Source: RYN-433 sp036558265
GTDB taxonomy: Bacteria; Planctomycetota; Phycisphaerae; Tepidisphaerales; Tepidisphaeraceae
Assembly (NCBI GenBank): GCA_036558265.1
Contig: DATBFY010000264.1
Span: forward strand, 1-22,362
Direction: 5' to 3'
DNA length: 22,362 nucleotides
Position numbers and translations under genes: made by a program. The notes under the pieces were generated by a model, which did no database searches, was not told the DNA's origin, and worked only from the letters and a program-made list of their open reading frames with translations. Positions 7,239 to 14,208 of the stretch are shown here, piece by piece (positions within the stretch are counted from its first letter, which is position 1; every line of letters starts with the position of its first letter).

Positions 7239-8450
7239 ATGAAGTTTGCCTTGAGGTTGTTGATGCTGGCCCTGCTCCTGGTCCCCTGCGCCGCGCGGGC
7301 CGACGACAATTCCGACGACACGATCGGCCTGCTGGTCGGCGTCCTCAGGGACACGGCGGACCCCGCCGCCCAGGCCGACGTGCTCAAGGGGATGAACGCC
7401 GCCCTGGAAGGCAAGCGCAACGTCAAGATGCCCGCCGGCTGGAGCGAACTCTATCCCCGGCTCACCAACAGTCCCAGCGACGAGGTCCGCAAAGAGGCCG
7501 CCAAGCTCTCGGCGATCTTCGGCGACGCCGGGGCGCTGGAGGCGATGAGGAAGACCGTCCTGGACACGGGCAAGCCCGCCGAGGAGCGCAACAAGGCGCT
7601 CGAATCGTTGCTGGGCAAATCCGACCCGTCACTCCCCGCGCTCCTGCAATCGCTGTTGCACGACCCCTCCCTGCGCGAGAGCGCCCTCAAGGGCCTTGCC
7701 GGGGTGGACGACCCGAAGACCGCCGACGCGATCCTCGCCGCCTACCCCACCTTCGACGCCCCCGCCAAGCGCGCGGCGGTCAACACCCTCTCCTTCCGCC
7801 CGCGCCTCGCCAGGGCCCTCATGGCCGCCGTCAAGTCCGGCCGCGTCTCCGCGAAAGACCTGACCGCCTACACCGTCCGCCAGTTGCGCTCGTTCAACGA
7901 CAAGGAGCTGGACGCCTGGGTGGGCGAGGTCTGGGGCGTCGCCCGCACCAGCAACCAGGACAAGCTGGCGCAGATGGCCAGGTACAAGTCGATCCTCACG
8001 CCCGAGGCGCTCAAGTCCGGCAACCCCTCGGCCGGCCGCGCCCTCTTCGCCAAGACCTGCATGCAGTGTCACACCCTCTACGGCGAGGGCGGCAAGGTCG
8101 GCCCCGACCTGACCGGCTCCAATCGCCAGGACGTCGACTACCTGATGGTCAACATCGTCGATCCCAGCGCCGTGATCGCCAGGGACTACATGGTCTCGCT
8201 CGTTTACATGAAGGACGATGACGTCTACACCGGCATCGTCGCCAGGGAGGACGACCAGACGATCAACCTCACGACCGAGTCCGGCGTGCAGGTACTTCAG
8301 AAGTCCGACGTCAAGGAGGTGCGCCACAGCGAGCTCTCGATGATGCCCGAGGGCCTCCTGACCCCGCTGTCGAAGAAAGAGCTGACCGACCTGGTGAGCT
8401 ACCTCCGCACCACCGGCCAGGTCCCGCTGCCGGGGGCGGGGAAGAAGTAG
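7239..8450 (+). CDS. Secreted HEAT-like plus cytochrome c (PVC-type, CxxCH) protein
   Basis: A 403-residue exported haem protein. The signal peptide is MKFALRLLMLALLLVPCAARA-DDN. Residues about 30-240 are alpha-helical HEAT-like repeats (EVRKEAAKLSAIFGDAGALE, LLQSLLHDPSLRESALKGL). From about 262 a class I cytochrome c domain begins: NPSAGRALFAKTCMQCHTLYG with haem-binding C274-x-x-C277-H278, GPDLTGSNRQD, the family motif NIVDPSAVIARDY, and a distal Met candidate in SMMPEGLL (368-369). It ends with SKKELTDLVSYLRT. This is the C-terminal module normally fused to the preceding propeller. Here it has its own signal peptide and Shine-Dalgarno (GAGG seven bases before ATG, overlapping the upstream stop), so it looks like a true separate gene. 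It probably accepts electrons from the 5361-7229 protein. Confidence 0.9.
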   Translation: MKFALRLLMLALLLVPCAARADDNSDDTIGLLVGVLRDTADPAAQADVLKGMNAALEGKRNVKMPAGWSELYPRLTNSPSDEVRKEAAKLSAIFGDAGALEAMRKTVLDTGKPAEERNKALESLLGKSDPSLPALLQSLLHDPSLRESALKGLAGVDDPKTADAILAAYPTFDAPAKRAAVNTLSFRPRLARALMAAVKSGRVSAKDLTAYTVRQLRSFNDKELDAWVGEVWGVARTSNQDKLAQMARYKSILTPEALKSGNPSAGRALFAKTCMQCHTLYGEGGKVGPDLTGSNRQDVDYLMVNIVDPSAVIARDYMVSLVYMKDDDVYTGIVAREDDQTINLTTESGVQVLQKSDVKEVRHSELSMMPEGLLTPLSKKELTDLVSYLRTTGQVPLPGAGKK

Positions 8451-8456
8451 AAGACG

Positions 8457-8590
8457 AAGATGGAAGATGGAGGATGGAAGATGGAGAGAGGCGGGGCGAA
8501 GATGGAGGATGGAGGATGGAAGATGGAACGGAACAACCGCATGCAATGCCGTGATCTTCCGCCATCCTCCATCTTCCATCCTCCATCCTC
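8457..8590. repeat. GATGGAGGATGGAAG-type repeat with a perfect 23-bp inverted repeat
   Basis: Repeated GATGGA(A/G) units occupy 8457-8484 and 8498-8527 on the + strand and recur inverted at 8556-8590. Positions 8505-8527 are exactly complementary to 8568-8590 (23 of 23), with a 40-nt loop. Two of the repeat units contain GGAGG followed after seven bases by ATG (GGAGG 8469-8473/ATG 8481; GGAGG 8511-8515/ATG 8523). The element covers the junction between the cytochrome gene stop (8450) and the signal-peptide coding region of the next gene. Confidence 0.85.
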
Positions 8591-10784
8591 GTTTTTCCTT
8601 GCCCTTCTCGCCCTTGCTCCTGCACTCGCCGCCGCCGCCGACGAGCCGCCCGCAATCCCGGTGGGCCTGGACGCCTACCGTCAATGGACGCGCTGGCCGG
8701 TGCAGCGGATCGGCGACCGGGCGTACCTGCGCTCGACCTACGACCGCCGGGGCGGCAACGAGGCGGCGGACGCGTCGCACTTCCTCTACCAGCTCGCCGA
8801 CGACGACAACGTCACGCTGGACCTCGCCGGGCCGGGCGTCCTCTCGTTCGTCCGCTACAACCACTGGCACGGCTCGCCCTGGCGCTACGTGGTGGACGGC
8901 CGCGAACAACTCGTCCGCGAGACCTCCACCGCCGACCCGCTCCATCCCAGCCCTGACTCCGCCTTCGAGCCGCAGGCGCTCTTCCCCGCCGGTCTGACCT
9001 ACACCTGGGCGACGACGAAGGGGGCGGACCTCTCGTGGGTGCCGATCGGTTTCGAGCGATCGTTCCGCATGGGGTACTCGCGGACGTGCTACGGCACCGG
9101 GTATTACATCTTCCATCGCTACGTCGGCGGGGCGAAGCTGTCGCAGCCGATCCGCTCCTGGGACGGCCGGACGCCGCCCGATGCCGCGGACGTGCTGGCG
9201 CTGCTCGCGAGATCCGGCGCGGACCCGGCGCCTGCCGCCGTTCCGGGCGAGGCGGCGCAAGCCGCCGCGCCGGTCACCGCCGCGCTCGCAGAAGGCTCGC
9301 CGATCCGCTGGGAGCGGAGCGTCCCGTCGCCGCAGAGCATCCGCGCCATCCAGATCTCGGCTCCAAAGGATAAGGCGCTGGACCTGGCGAAGGTGCGGCT
9401 GCGGATCACCTGGGACGGCCGCCCGACGGCCAGCGTGGATGCGCCGCTGCCGCTCTTCTTCGGCGCGGGCACGCTCTACAACCGCGACGAAAAGGAGTGG
9501 CTGGTCAAGGCATTCCCGGTGTCGGTCCGCTTCGACGCCTCGCGCGTGCACCTGGCCTGTTATTTCCCGATGCCCTTCTTCCGCTCGGCACGGGTCGAAT
9601 TGGTCAATGCCGCCGGCGAGATTCCCGATGTCACGCTCGCGGTTCGCGCGGCCCCATGTGACGACCCGCCCGACCACCTCGCCTACTTCCACGCCACCTA
9701 CGTCGATCACGGCCCCGAGCCCACGCGCGGCCAGGACCTGCTCTTGCTCGACACCCGCGACACCGAGGGGGGTGGCGACTGGTCCGGCGCCTTCGTCGGC
9801 ACCTCGTTCATCTTCTCGCACAATGCCCGGCTCAACACCCTGGAGGGCGACCCGCGCTTCTACTTCGACGATGCGATGACCCCACAGGCCCAGGGCACCG
9901 GCACCGAGGAATGGGGCGGCGGCGGCGACTACTGGGGCGGGCGGACCATGACCCTCCCCCTGGCCGGCCACCCCGTCGGCGCACCCGACGGGAAGCCCCG
10001 ATCCGAACTCGACAAGATCGAGTCCGCCTACCGCTTCCTGCTGGCCGATGCGTTCCCCTTCGGCAGGAACGCCCGCATCACCCTGGAGCACGGCGGCACC
10101 AACGAGTCGCGCGAGCACTACGAGACGATCGCCTACTGGTACGGCCTGCCCGCCGCGTCGCTGACCAGGACCGATACGCTCAACATCGCGGACGAGGCGA
10201 GCGAGACCGCTCACCGATACCACTCGCCCCAGGCGAGCAAACCCTACGCGATCACCAGCCGCTACGAATGGGGCGTGGACACGCTCGGCGGCCAGGAGAT
10301 CTATCCCGCCCACACGCAGACCGCCCGCACCACGACCGGCACGAGCACGTTCGTCCTGAAACTCGACCCCGACAACTGGGGCGTCCTCCTCCGCCGCACG
10401 CTGGACTACCAGTACCCCAATCAACGCGCCCAGGTTTTCGTCGCCGACGCCTCCGACCCCGCAAGGCCCCCCGCCGACGCCGATTTCAAACCCGCGGGCA
10501 CCTGGTATCTCGCGGGTTCGAACACCTGCGTCTTCTCCCGCCCCAGGGGCGAGCTCGACCCGGCCGTGCATACGGTCCAGACGTCCAACCGCCGCTTCCG
10601 GGAGGATGAGTTCCTGGTCTCCCGCGACCTGGCCCGCGGCCGCCGCGCCATCGCCGTGCGCGTGCAATTCACGCCGGTCGATCGCCCGCTCTACCCCGGC
10701 CAGGCCTTCCCCGTCTCGCCAAGCGCGTGGAGCGAGATCCGCTACGACGCGTATTGCTTCGTCATGCCCCGATACGCGCCCTGA
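8523..10784 (+). CDS. Secreted DUF2961 / glycoside hydrolase family 172-type protein
   Basis: The frame is open from ATG 8460. I prefer ATG 8523 (753 residues) because a perfect GGAGG lies seven bases upstream; ATG 8541 is another option. All three precede a signal peptide (SSFFLALLALAPALAAAA-DEPP). The mature protein matches GH172 (DUF2961): LRSTYDRRGGNEAADASHFL near the start, GPGVLSFVRYNHWHG, CYFPMPFFRSARVEL, LAYFHATYVD, LEGDPRFYFDD, GTGTEEWGGGGDYWGG, ARITLEHGGTNES and IAYWYGLP. Members act on alpha-fructofuranose or arabinofuranose-type glycans, with acidic residues (EGD and GTGTE regions) central; the substrate here is unknown. The first residues come from the repeat at 8457-8590, not from conserved sequence. 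It follows the cytochrome gene closely, so it is probably in the same operon. Confidence 0.85.
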   Translation: MERNNRMQCRDLPPSSIFHPPSSFFLALLALAPALAAAADEPPAIPVGLDAYRQWTRWPVQRIGDRAYLRSTYDRRGGNEAADASHFLYQLADDDNVTLDLAGPGVLSFVRYNHWHGSPWRYVVDGREQLVRETSTADPLHPSPDSAFEPQALFPAGLTYTWATTKGADLSWVPIGFERSFRMGYSRTCYGTGYYIFHRYVGGAKLSQPIRSWDGRTPPDAADVLALLARSGADPAPAAVPGEAAQAAAPVTAALAEGSPIRWERSVPSPQSIRAIQISAPKDKALDLAKVRLRITWDGRPTASVDAPLPLFFGAGTLYNRDEKEWLVKAFPVSVRFDASRVHLACYFPMPFFRSARVELVNAAGEIPDVTLAVRAAPCDDPPDHLAYFHATYVDHGPEPTRGQDLLLLDTRDTEGGGDWSGAFVGTSFIFSHNARLNTLEGDPRFYFDDAMTPQAQGTGTEEWGGGGDYWGGRTMTLPLAGHPVGAPDGKPRSELDKIESAYRFLLADAFPFGRNARITLEHGGTNESREHYETIAYWYGLPAASLTRTDTLNIADEASETAHRYHSPQASKPYAITSRYEWGVDTLGGQEIYPAHTQTARTTTGTSTFVLKLDPDNWGVLLRRTLDYQYPNQRAQVFVADASDPARPPADADFKPAGTWYLAGSNTCVFSRPRGELDPAVHTVQTSNRRFREDEFLVSRDLARGRRAIAVRVQFTPVDRPLYPGQAFPVSPSAWSEIRYDAYCFVMPRYAP

Positions 10785-10807
10785 CCTGTGCCCGCGAGTC
10801 GGAATTC

Positions 10808-10842
10808 AACCACGGAGCACGCGGAGGACACGGAGAGGAGGA
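10808..10842 (+). repeat. Purine-rich dispersed repeat, copy 3
   Basis: About 24 bp after the GH172 stop the strand reads AACCACGGAGCACGCGGAGG then ACACGGAGAGGAGG, the same CACGGAGG periodicity as copies 1, 2 and 4. Confidence 0.65.
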
Positions 10843-10893
10843 GGCAGGTGACGTCCTGCGCGCGTCATGGCGGAAGACGGCCCCACCGCCGTT

Positions 10894-10912
10894 CACGGGC
10901 ATCCTGCCCGTG
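10894..10912. repeat. Hairpin CACGGGCA-TCC-TGCCCGTG
   Basis: A perfect 8-bp stem with a 3-nt loop. It shares the CACGGGC core with the hairpins at 11020-11038 and 11107-11134. It could be one of a family of intergenic palindromes. No poly-T follows, so it is not an obvious intrinsic terminator. Confidence 0.6.
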
Positions 10913-11019
10913 CACGTTCTCTCGCCCCGACGTCCCGCGCCCCGACAACCCCGTAGAACGCTCCACCCGGCCGTCACCTCAACCATCCCCGCGACTCCCG
11001 CGCGACGCCCAACAGGTGG

Positions 11020-11038
11020 CACGGGCGGCCCGCCCGTG
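11020..11038. repeat. Hairpin CACGGGCG-GCC-CGCCCGTG
   Basis: A perfect 8-bp stem with a 3-nt loop and the same architecture as the hairpin at 10894-10912. Confidence 0.6.
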
Positions 11039-11106
11039 TCTTCGCTTCCGGGTCGCGCGCGCCAGCCCGCTCTCGACATCCCTGCCCGCACGCCCAGTCA
11101 GGGTGG

Positions 11107-11134
11107 CATGGGCAAGCCATCAGGCTTGCCCGTG
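11107..11134. repeat. 12-bp-stem hairpin CATGGGCAAGCC-ATCA-GGCTTGCCCGTG
   Basis: A twelve-pair stem with one G-T pair and a tetraloop. It is a longer relative of the two CACGGGC hairpins upstream. Confidence 0.65.
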
Positions 11135-11215
11135 GCGAGCGCCGAACAACGCCGAAGCCTGGTTGTTCTCCGTCACCGGGCTCCAGGCGAACCGTCGGGC
11201 CGGAGCTTGGCAGAT

Positions 11216-11379
11216 CACCGTGCCTGTTGTCGGCGCCGCCCGACCAGGACGAACGCGACGGCCACGCCGGAGAGGAGCAGCCAGGCGACGATCACGCGCG
11301 CGGAGAGAACAGTAGAACGTGTGGAATGTGACGCACAGCGCGGGTTCGCCAGATCAATCAAGCGAACCAGATAACTCAC
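11216..11379 (-). CDS. Possible small membrane-anchor ORF (about 54 aa), perhaps a detached C-terminal tail
   Basis: On the - strand a frame can start at GTG 11379 and stop at TGA 11216-11218. It contains a clear hydrophobic helix (VIVAWLLLSGVAVAFVLVG) followed directly by RRRQQAR. A membrane helix plus Arg cluster at a C-terminus is the shape of PEP-CTERM/LPXTG-like sorting tails, but no PEP or LPXTG motif precedes it. It lies just beyond the stop of the LEPR-XLL protein, separated by dispersed-repeat copy 4, and in a different frame. It could be a real small protein, a remnant of a lost protein end, or chance. No convincing Shine-Dalgarno was seen. Confidence 0.25.
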
Positions 11380-11386
11380 GTCTTGA

Positions 11387-11420
11387 CTTTCTCCGCGCCC
11401 TCCGCGTCTCTGCGGTGAAT
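11387..11420 (-). repeat. Purine-rich dispersed repeat, copy 4
   Basis: On the - strand, about 6 nt after the LEPR-XLL gene stop, it reads GATTCACCGCAGAGACGCGG then AGGGCGCGGAGAAAG. It is the same family as copies 1-3, with the purine-rich strand again the coding strand of the upstream gene. Confidence 0.65.
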
Positions 11421-11425
11421 CGTCT

Positions 11426-14113
11426 TTACACGCTCTCGCTCACCAGTTCCTTCAGCGCATCATACTTCACGCTGCCCGTCTGCAGGATCGACTGCAACGC
11501 GCCCCAGTAGCCGTACTGCGTGTACTGGTTCGCCAGCGTGTAGTTGCCGAACACGCCGCCGTGCGTAATCTCCGTCCACGTGCGGATCAGGTGCTTGTAC
11601 AGGTCGCCCATCCGCGGGTCGTCCTGCGCGGCGCGCTTGATCGCGTCGTTCGTGCCATCCGGCGCCGCGAACGCCTGCCCGCCCTCGTAGCAGTACAGCG
11701 GGATGTCCCACTTCTCCGCCGCCGCCTCGTTCTCCTTCACCCAGTCGTTCAGCGTCGTATCCACCCAGTTGTTCGCCCACGCGAAGAGCTTGTCGAGCGT
11801 CAGCGTGTCGTTGTCCAGCGGCGCGAAATCGTTCACCACGCCCACGTAGTCGCCGATCGCCAGGGCCGTCACGTAGTTCTTCACCGGCCCGTAGTGATCG
11901 TTGATGTACTGCAGCGCGATGTCGCCCCAGGTCCAGCCGGCCACCAGCGCCCCCAGCACCGGCCGCACCTGCGCCGCGTACTGGGTCGCGCCGTACTCCT
12001 GCTTGAAGATGTTCTCGACCTCCACCAGGCGCTTGCCGGCCTCCTGCGCCGACTGGCCCCACGGATCGGTCTTGGTGATCGCCGGATCCTGCTGCGCGTT
12101 CGCCAGGTTCACCTGCGCATCCGCCTGCGCCCAGTACGCCCAAAGTTCGTTCGAGAATTCCAGGTACACCTTGTGCGCCGGATCGACCTGCTGCGCGAAG
12201 AGCTGCGCGATGTGGTGGACGAAGTCGTCATCCGCCTTCACCGGGATGCAGATCCAGATGTCCTTGTGCGACTCGTTGGCCAGCTTGGCGATCACCTCGT
12301 AAGGCACCCCGCCCGGCGCGGCAACGTACGAGAACCGCGACGTCAGCGTGCGATCCGACCAGTGCTGCACCGGGCTGGCGAACGTCTGCATCCAGTCCAT
12401 GAGGCGCAGATACCCGTCGAACGGCGCCAGCTTCTGCAGGAACACCGGGCGGAACGTGTCCGAGACCGCCGGGTCCGCGTCCGGGCTGATGATGTGCAGG
12501 TCGTGCAGCGGGTTGGCGGGATCCACGCCGGTCACGTACATCGCCAGCGTGCCGGGCGCCGTCTGCGGCTCGAGGTGCAGCACGCCCCTGGTGATCCCGT
12601 TGTCGGTCGAGGTGACCGTGAAGTTGGCGTTGAGGCCCGCGAACGAGAGCGTGCCCGCGCCGCCGTAGGAAACCTGGTAATCGCCGTCCACGTAGCCGTT
12701 GGCGTACGTGATCGTCGCCGCGTCCGCCAGCGGATAGTTGTCCGCCGTCAGCGGGATCGTCGGGTCGGTCTGGTAAGGCGTCGCGATGCTGCCCCACGGG
12801 CGGAACATCGTCGAAAGGTCGATGAACGGCGCGATCGGCGAGTTCTCCGCCAGCCCGTCCAGGTTCGTGCCGATCGTGATTGGCGTCGTGACCGGCGGCG
12901 GGGGCGTCACGGTGACCGGGTTAATCGTGAACCAGTTGAACGACGTCGTGATCGGCGTGCTCGACCCGAAGTTGGTCGAGAGCACACCGGCCTTCGCCGT
13001 CGCATTGAACGCCCCGGCGTTGACCACCGAACCCAGGCTGACCCACTTGGTGTCGTCGTTGGAGTTCAGCCGATACTCGGCCGTCACCCGCTTGGTCGAA
13101 AAGTTCCCGGTCAGGCGGAAATCCAGGCTGACGAAGTTGGCCGGGTTCACCGCCGCGAACGCCGGCTGGGTGAACGACGCGTTGACCTCGCTGCCGAACT
13201 GGATGCTGGTTCCCCCGCCATATCCCGCAACCAGTTTCACATAATTGTCTTCACTCGTTCCGACAAATAACCCCGCGTTCGTGTAATTCGACTTGAACGG
13301 AAACGACGTCAGCCGCGTGGTCGTTACGAAATCCCGCCCGGTGTTAAACGTGACCGCCAGCGCATCATCCTGGTTGTTCCGCGTCCCCCACAGATCCCCC
13401 GCCGTCGAGACCAGCCGCAACTGCCCGTTCCCCATCGAGACGTTCGATGAGATCAGTCCCTTGCCCTTGGAAGTCGGCAGCACCCCCGTAAATCCCGTCC
13501 CGTTAATCCCGCTGCCGCTGGCATTGAACTCCAGATCCACGCTATCACTGGGCGGCGGAGGGGGAGGAGGAGGTGGCGGAGGGGGCGGGGGCGGCGGTGT
13601 GTTCGTGTCCGTTATGTCGATAAAATCAATCCGATTTCCAACCGCGCCGGCGAGGTTGGTCAGGGTCAGGCGGTTCTTCGTCACCGTCACGGTCGCGGTT
13701 CCTTCCACCCACGGATTGGCCGAAGTCGGGACGCCGTCAACAACTGTGACGCCCTGGGCCGCGATCTTGTAGATGTTGCCCGTGGTCGAGGTGGGGTCGC
13801 CCGCGACGATGTGCACGCTGTACGTGCCGTTGGGCACGATCATCTGCCAGTTGGTCACGCCCGGCGCCTGCATGAGGCCGAGGGTGTCATAGCGGAGGTC
13901 CGGAGAGAGCGGCGAGTTGCGCTTGAGGACATTCGCCGTATTGCGAATGTTCCAACCGTAGGTGTATCCACCTACGCGGGTGCCGTAGCCTTCGCCTTTG
14001 TCGACGAGGTAGCCGGCGGGAGGGGTTCCGCCGGGTTGGAAGTTGATGTGGGCGGCATAGGACATGAGCAGGCGCTCTTCGAGCGGCTCGAGCGTGCGGG
14101 ATCGACGGGTCAT
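11426..14113 (-). CDS. LEPR-XLL multidomain secreted protein: carbohydrate-binding domains plus putative clan GH-A glycosidase
   Basis: 895 residues from the chosen ATG at 14113, which opens directly into MTRRSRTLEPLEERLLMS, the LEPR-XLL sorting-type N-terminus of planctomycete and related secreted proteins. An ATG-led extension to 14158 adds 15 residues ahead of that motif and is less likely. A GAGAG-rich stretch lies 10-18 bases upstream. Domains in order: a malectin-like domain (~20-165; INFQPGG, YGWNI, MIVPNGTYSVHIVAGDP, GNRIDFIDI); an uninterrupted poly-Pro linker (~170-187); a concanavalin/LamG or DUF1349-like lectin domain (~190-395); and a C-terminal region (~410-895) resembling (beta/alpha)8 glycosidases of clan GH-A. 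The candidate acid/base is E656 in VYLEFSNELW and the candidate nucleophile E810 in LYCYEGGQ. Likely a polysaccharide-degrading or -binding protein. The family number and substrate are uncertain. Confidence 0.8.
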   Translation of the reverse strand: MTRRSRTLEPLEERLLMSYAAHINFQPGGTPPAGYLVDKGEGYGTRVGGYTYGWNIRNTANVLKRNSPLSPDLRYDTLGLMQAPGVTNWQMIVPNGTYSVHIVAGDPTSTTGNIYKIAAQGVTVVDGVPTSANPWVEGTATVTVTKNRLTLTNLAGAVGNRIDFIDITDTNTPPPPPPPPPPPPPPPPSDSVDLEFNASGSGINGTGFTGVLPTSKGKGLISSNVSMGNGQLRLVSTAGDLWGTRNNQDDALAVTFNTGRDFVTTTRLTSFPFKSNYTNAGLFVGTSEDNYVKLVAGYGGGTSIQFGSEVNASFTQPAFAAVNPANFVSLDFRLTGNFSTKRVTAEYRLNSNDDTKWVSLGSVVNAGAFNATAKAGVLSTNFGSSTPITTSFNWFTINPVTVTPPPPVTTPITIGTNLDGLAENSPIAPFIDLSTMFRPWGSIATPYQTDPTIPLTADNYPLADAATITYANGYVDGDYQVSYGGAGTLSFAGLNANFTVTSTDNGITRGVLHLEPQTAPGTLAMYVTGVDPANPLHDLHIISPDADPAVSDTFRPVFLQKLAPFDGYLRLMDWMQTFASPVQHWSDRTLTSRFSYVAAPGGVPYEVIAKLANESHKDIWICIPVKADDDFVHHIAQLFAQQVDPAHKVYLEFSNELWAYWAQADAQVNLANAQQDPAITKTDPWGQSAQEAGKRLVEVENIFKQEYGATQYAAQVRPVLGALVAGWTWGDIALQYINDHYGPVKNYVTALAIGDYVGVVNDFAPLDNDTLTLDKLFAWANNWVDTTLNDWVKENEAAAEKWDIPLYCYEGGQAFAAPDGTNDAIKRAAQDDPRMGDLYKHLIRTWTEITHGGVFGNYTLANQYTQYGYWGALQSILQTGSVKYDALKELVSESV

Positions 14114-14208
14114 AGGATTTTCACTCTCTCCGGCAACAAGGACGTGGACGACGCCCACCTATTGTGTCACGGATTTGGCCAAGTTCCAAGATCGGCCATT
14201 TGGCGCGT

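Larger units (their letters stand above)
10785..11425. other. Convergent intergenic region rich in repeats and hairpins
   Basis: This 641-bp gap lies between the GH172 stop (+) and the LEPR-XLL gene stop (-). It contains two dispersed purine-rich repeats (10808-10842 and 11387-11420, opposite orientations), three CACGGGC-type hairpins (10894-10912, 11020-11038, 11107-11134) and a small - strand ORF with a membrane helix (11216-11379). The longer + strand ORFs here are Arg/Pro/Thr-rich translations of repeat DNA and I do not believe them. No T-run follows any of the hairpins. Confidence 0.7.

Noticed and set aside
8457..8590. Possible CRISPR-like repeat array
   Set aside because: The units are contiguous and of uneven length with no unique spacers, and they recur in inverted orientation.
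7629..10667. 1012-residue - strand open frame
   Set aside because: Antisense to the cytochrome and GH172 genes. It reads through the GATGGAGG repeat as HLPSSILHL-type low complexity, which shows it is not a conserved protein.
10727..11374. 215- and 175-residue + strand frames in the convergent gap
   Set aside because: They are Arg/Pro/Thr-rich translations of repeats and hairpins; the first overlaps the GH172 3' end.
11561..13270. 569-residue + strand open frame
   Set aside because: Antisense to the LEPR-XLL protein, Arg/His/Val-rich, no domain.
13555..13606. G-rich tract as possible G-quadruplex regulator
   Set aside because: It is simply the coding sequence of the poly-Pro linker read on the opposite strand; no independent evidence for regulation.
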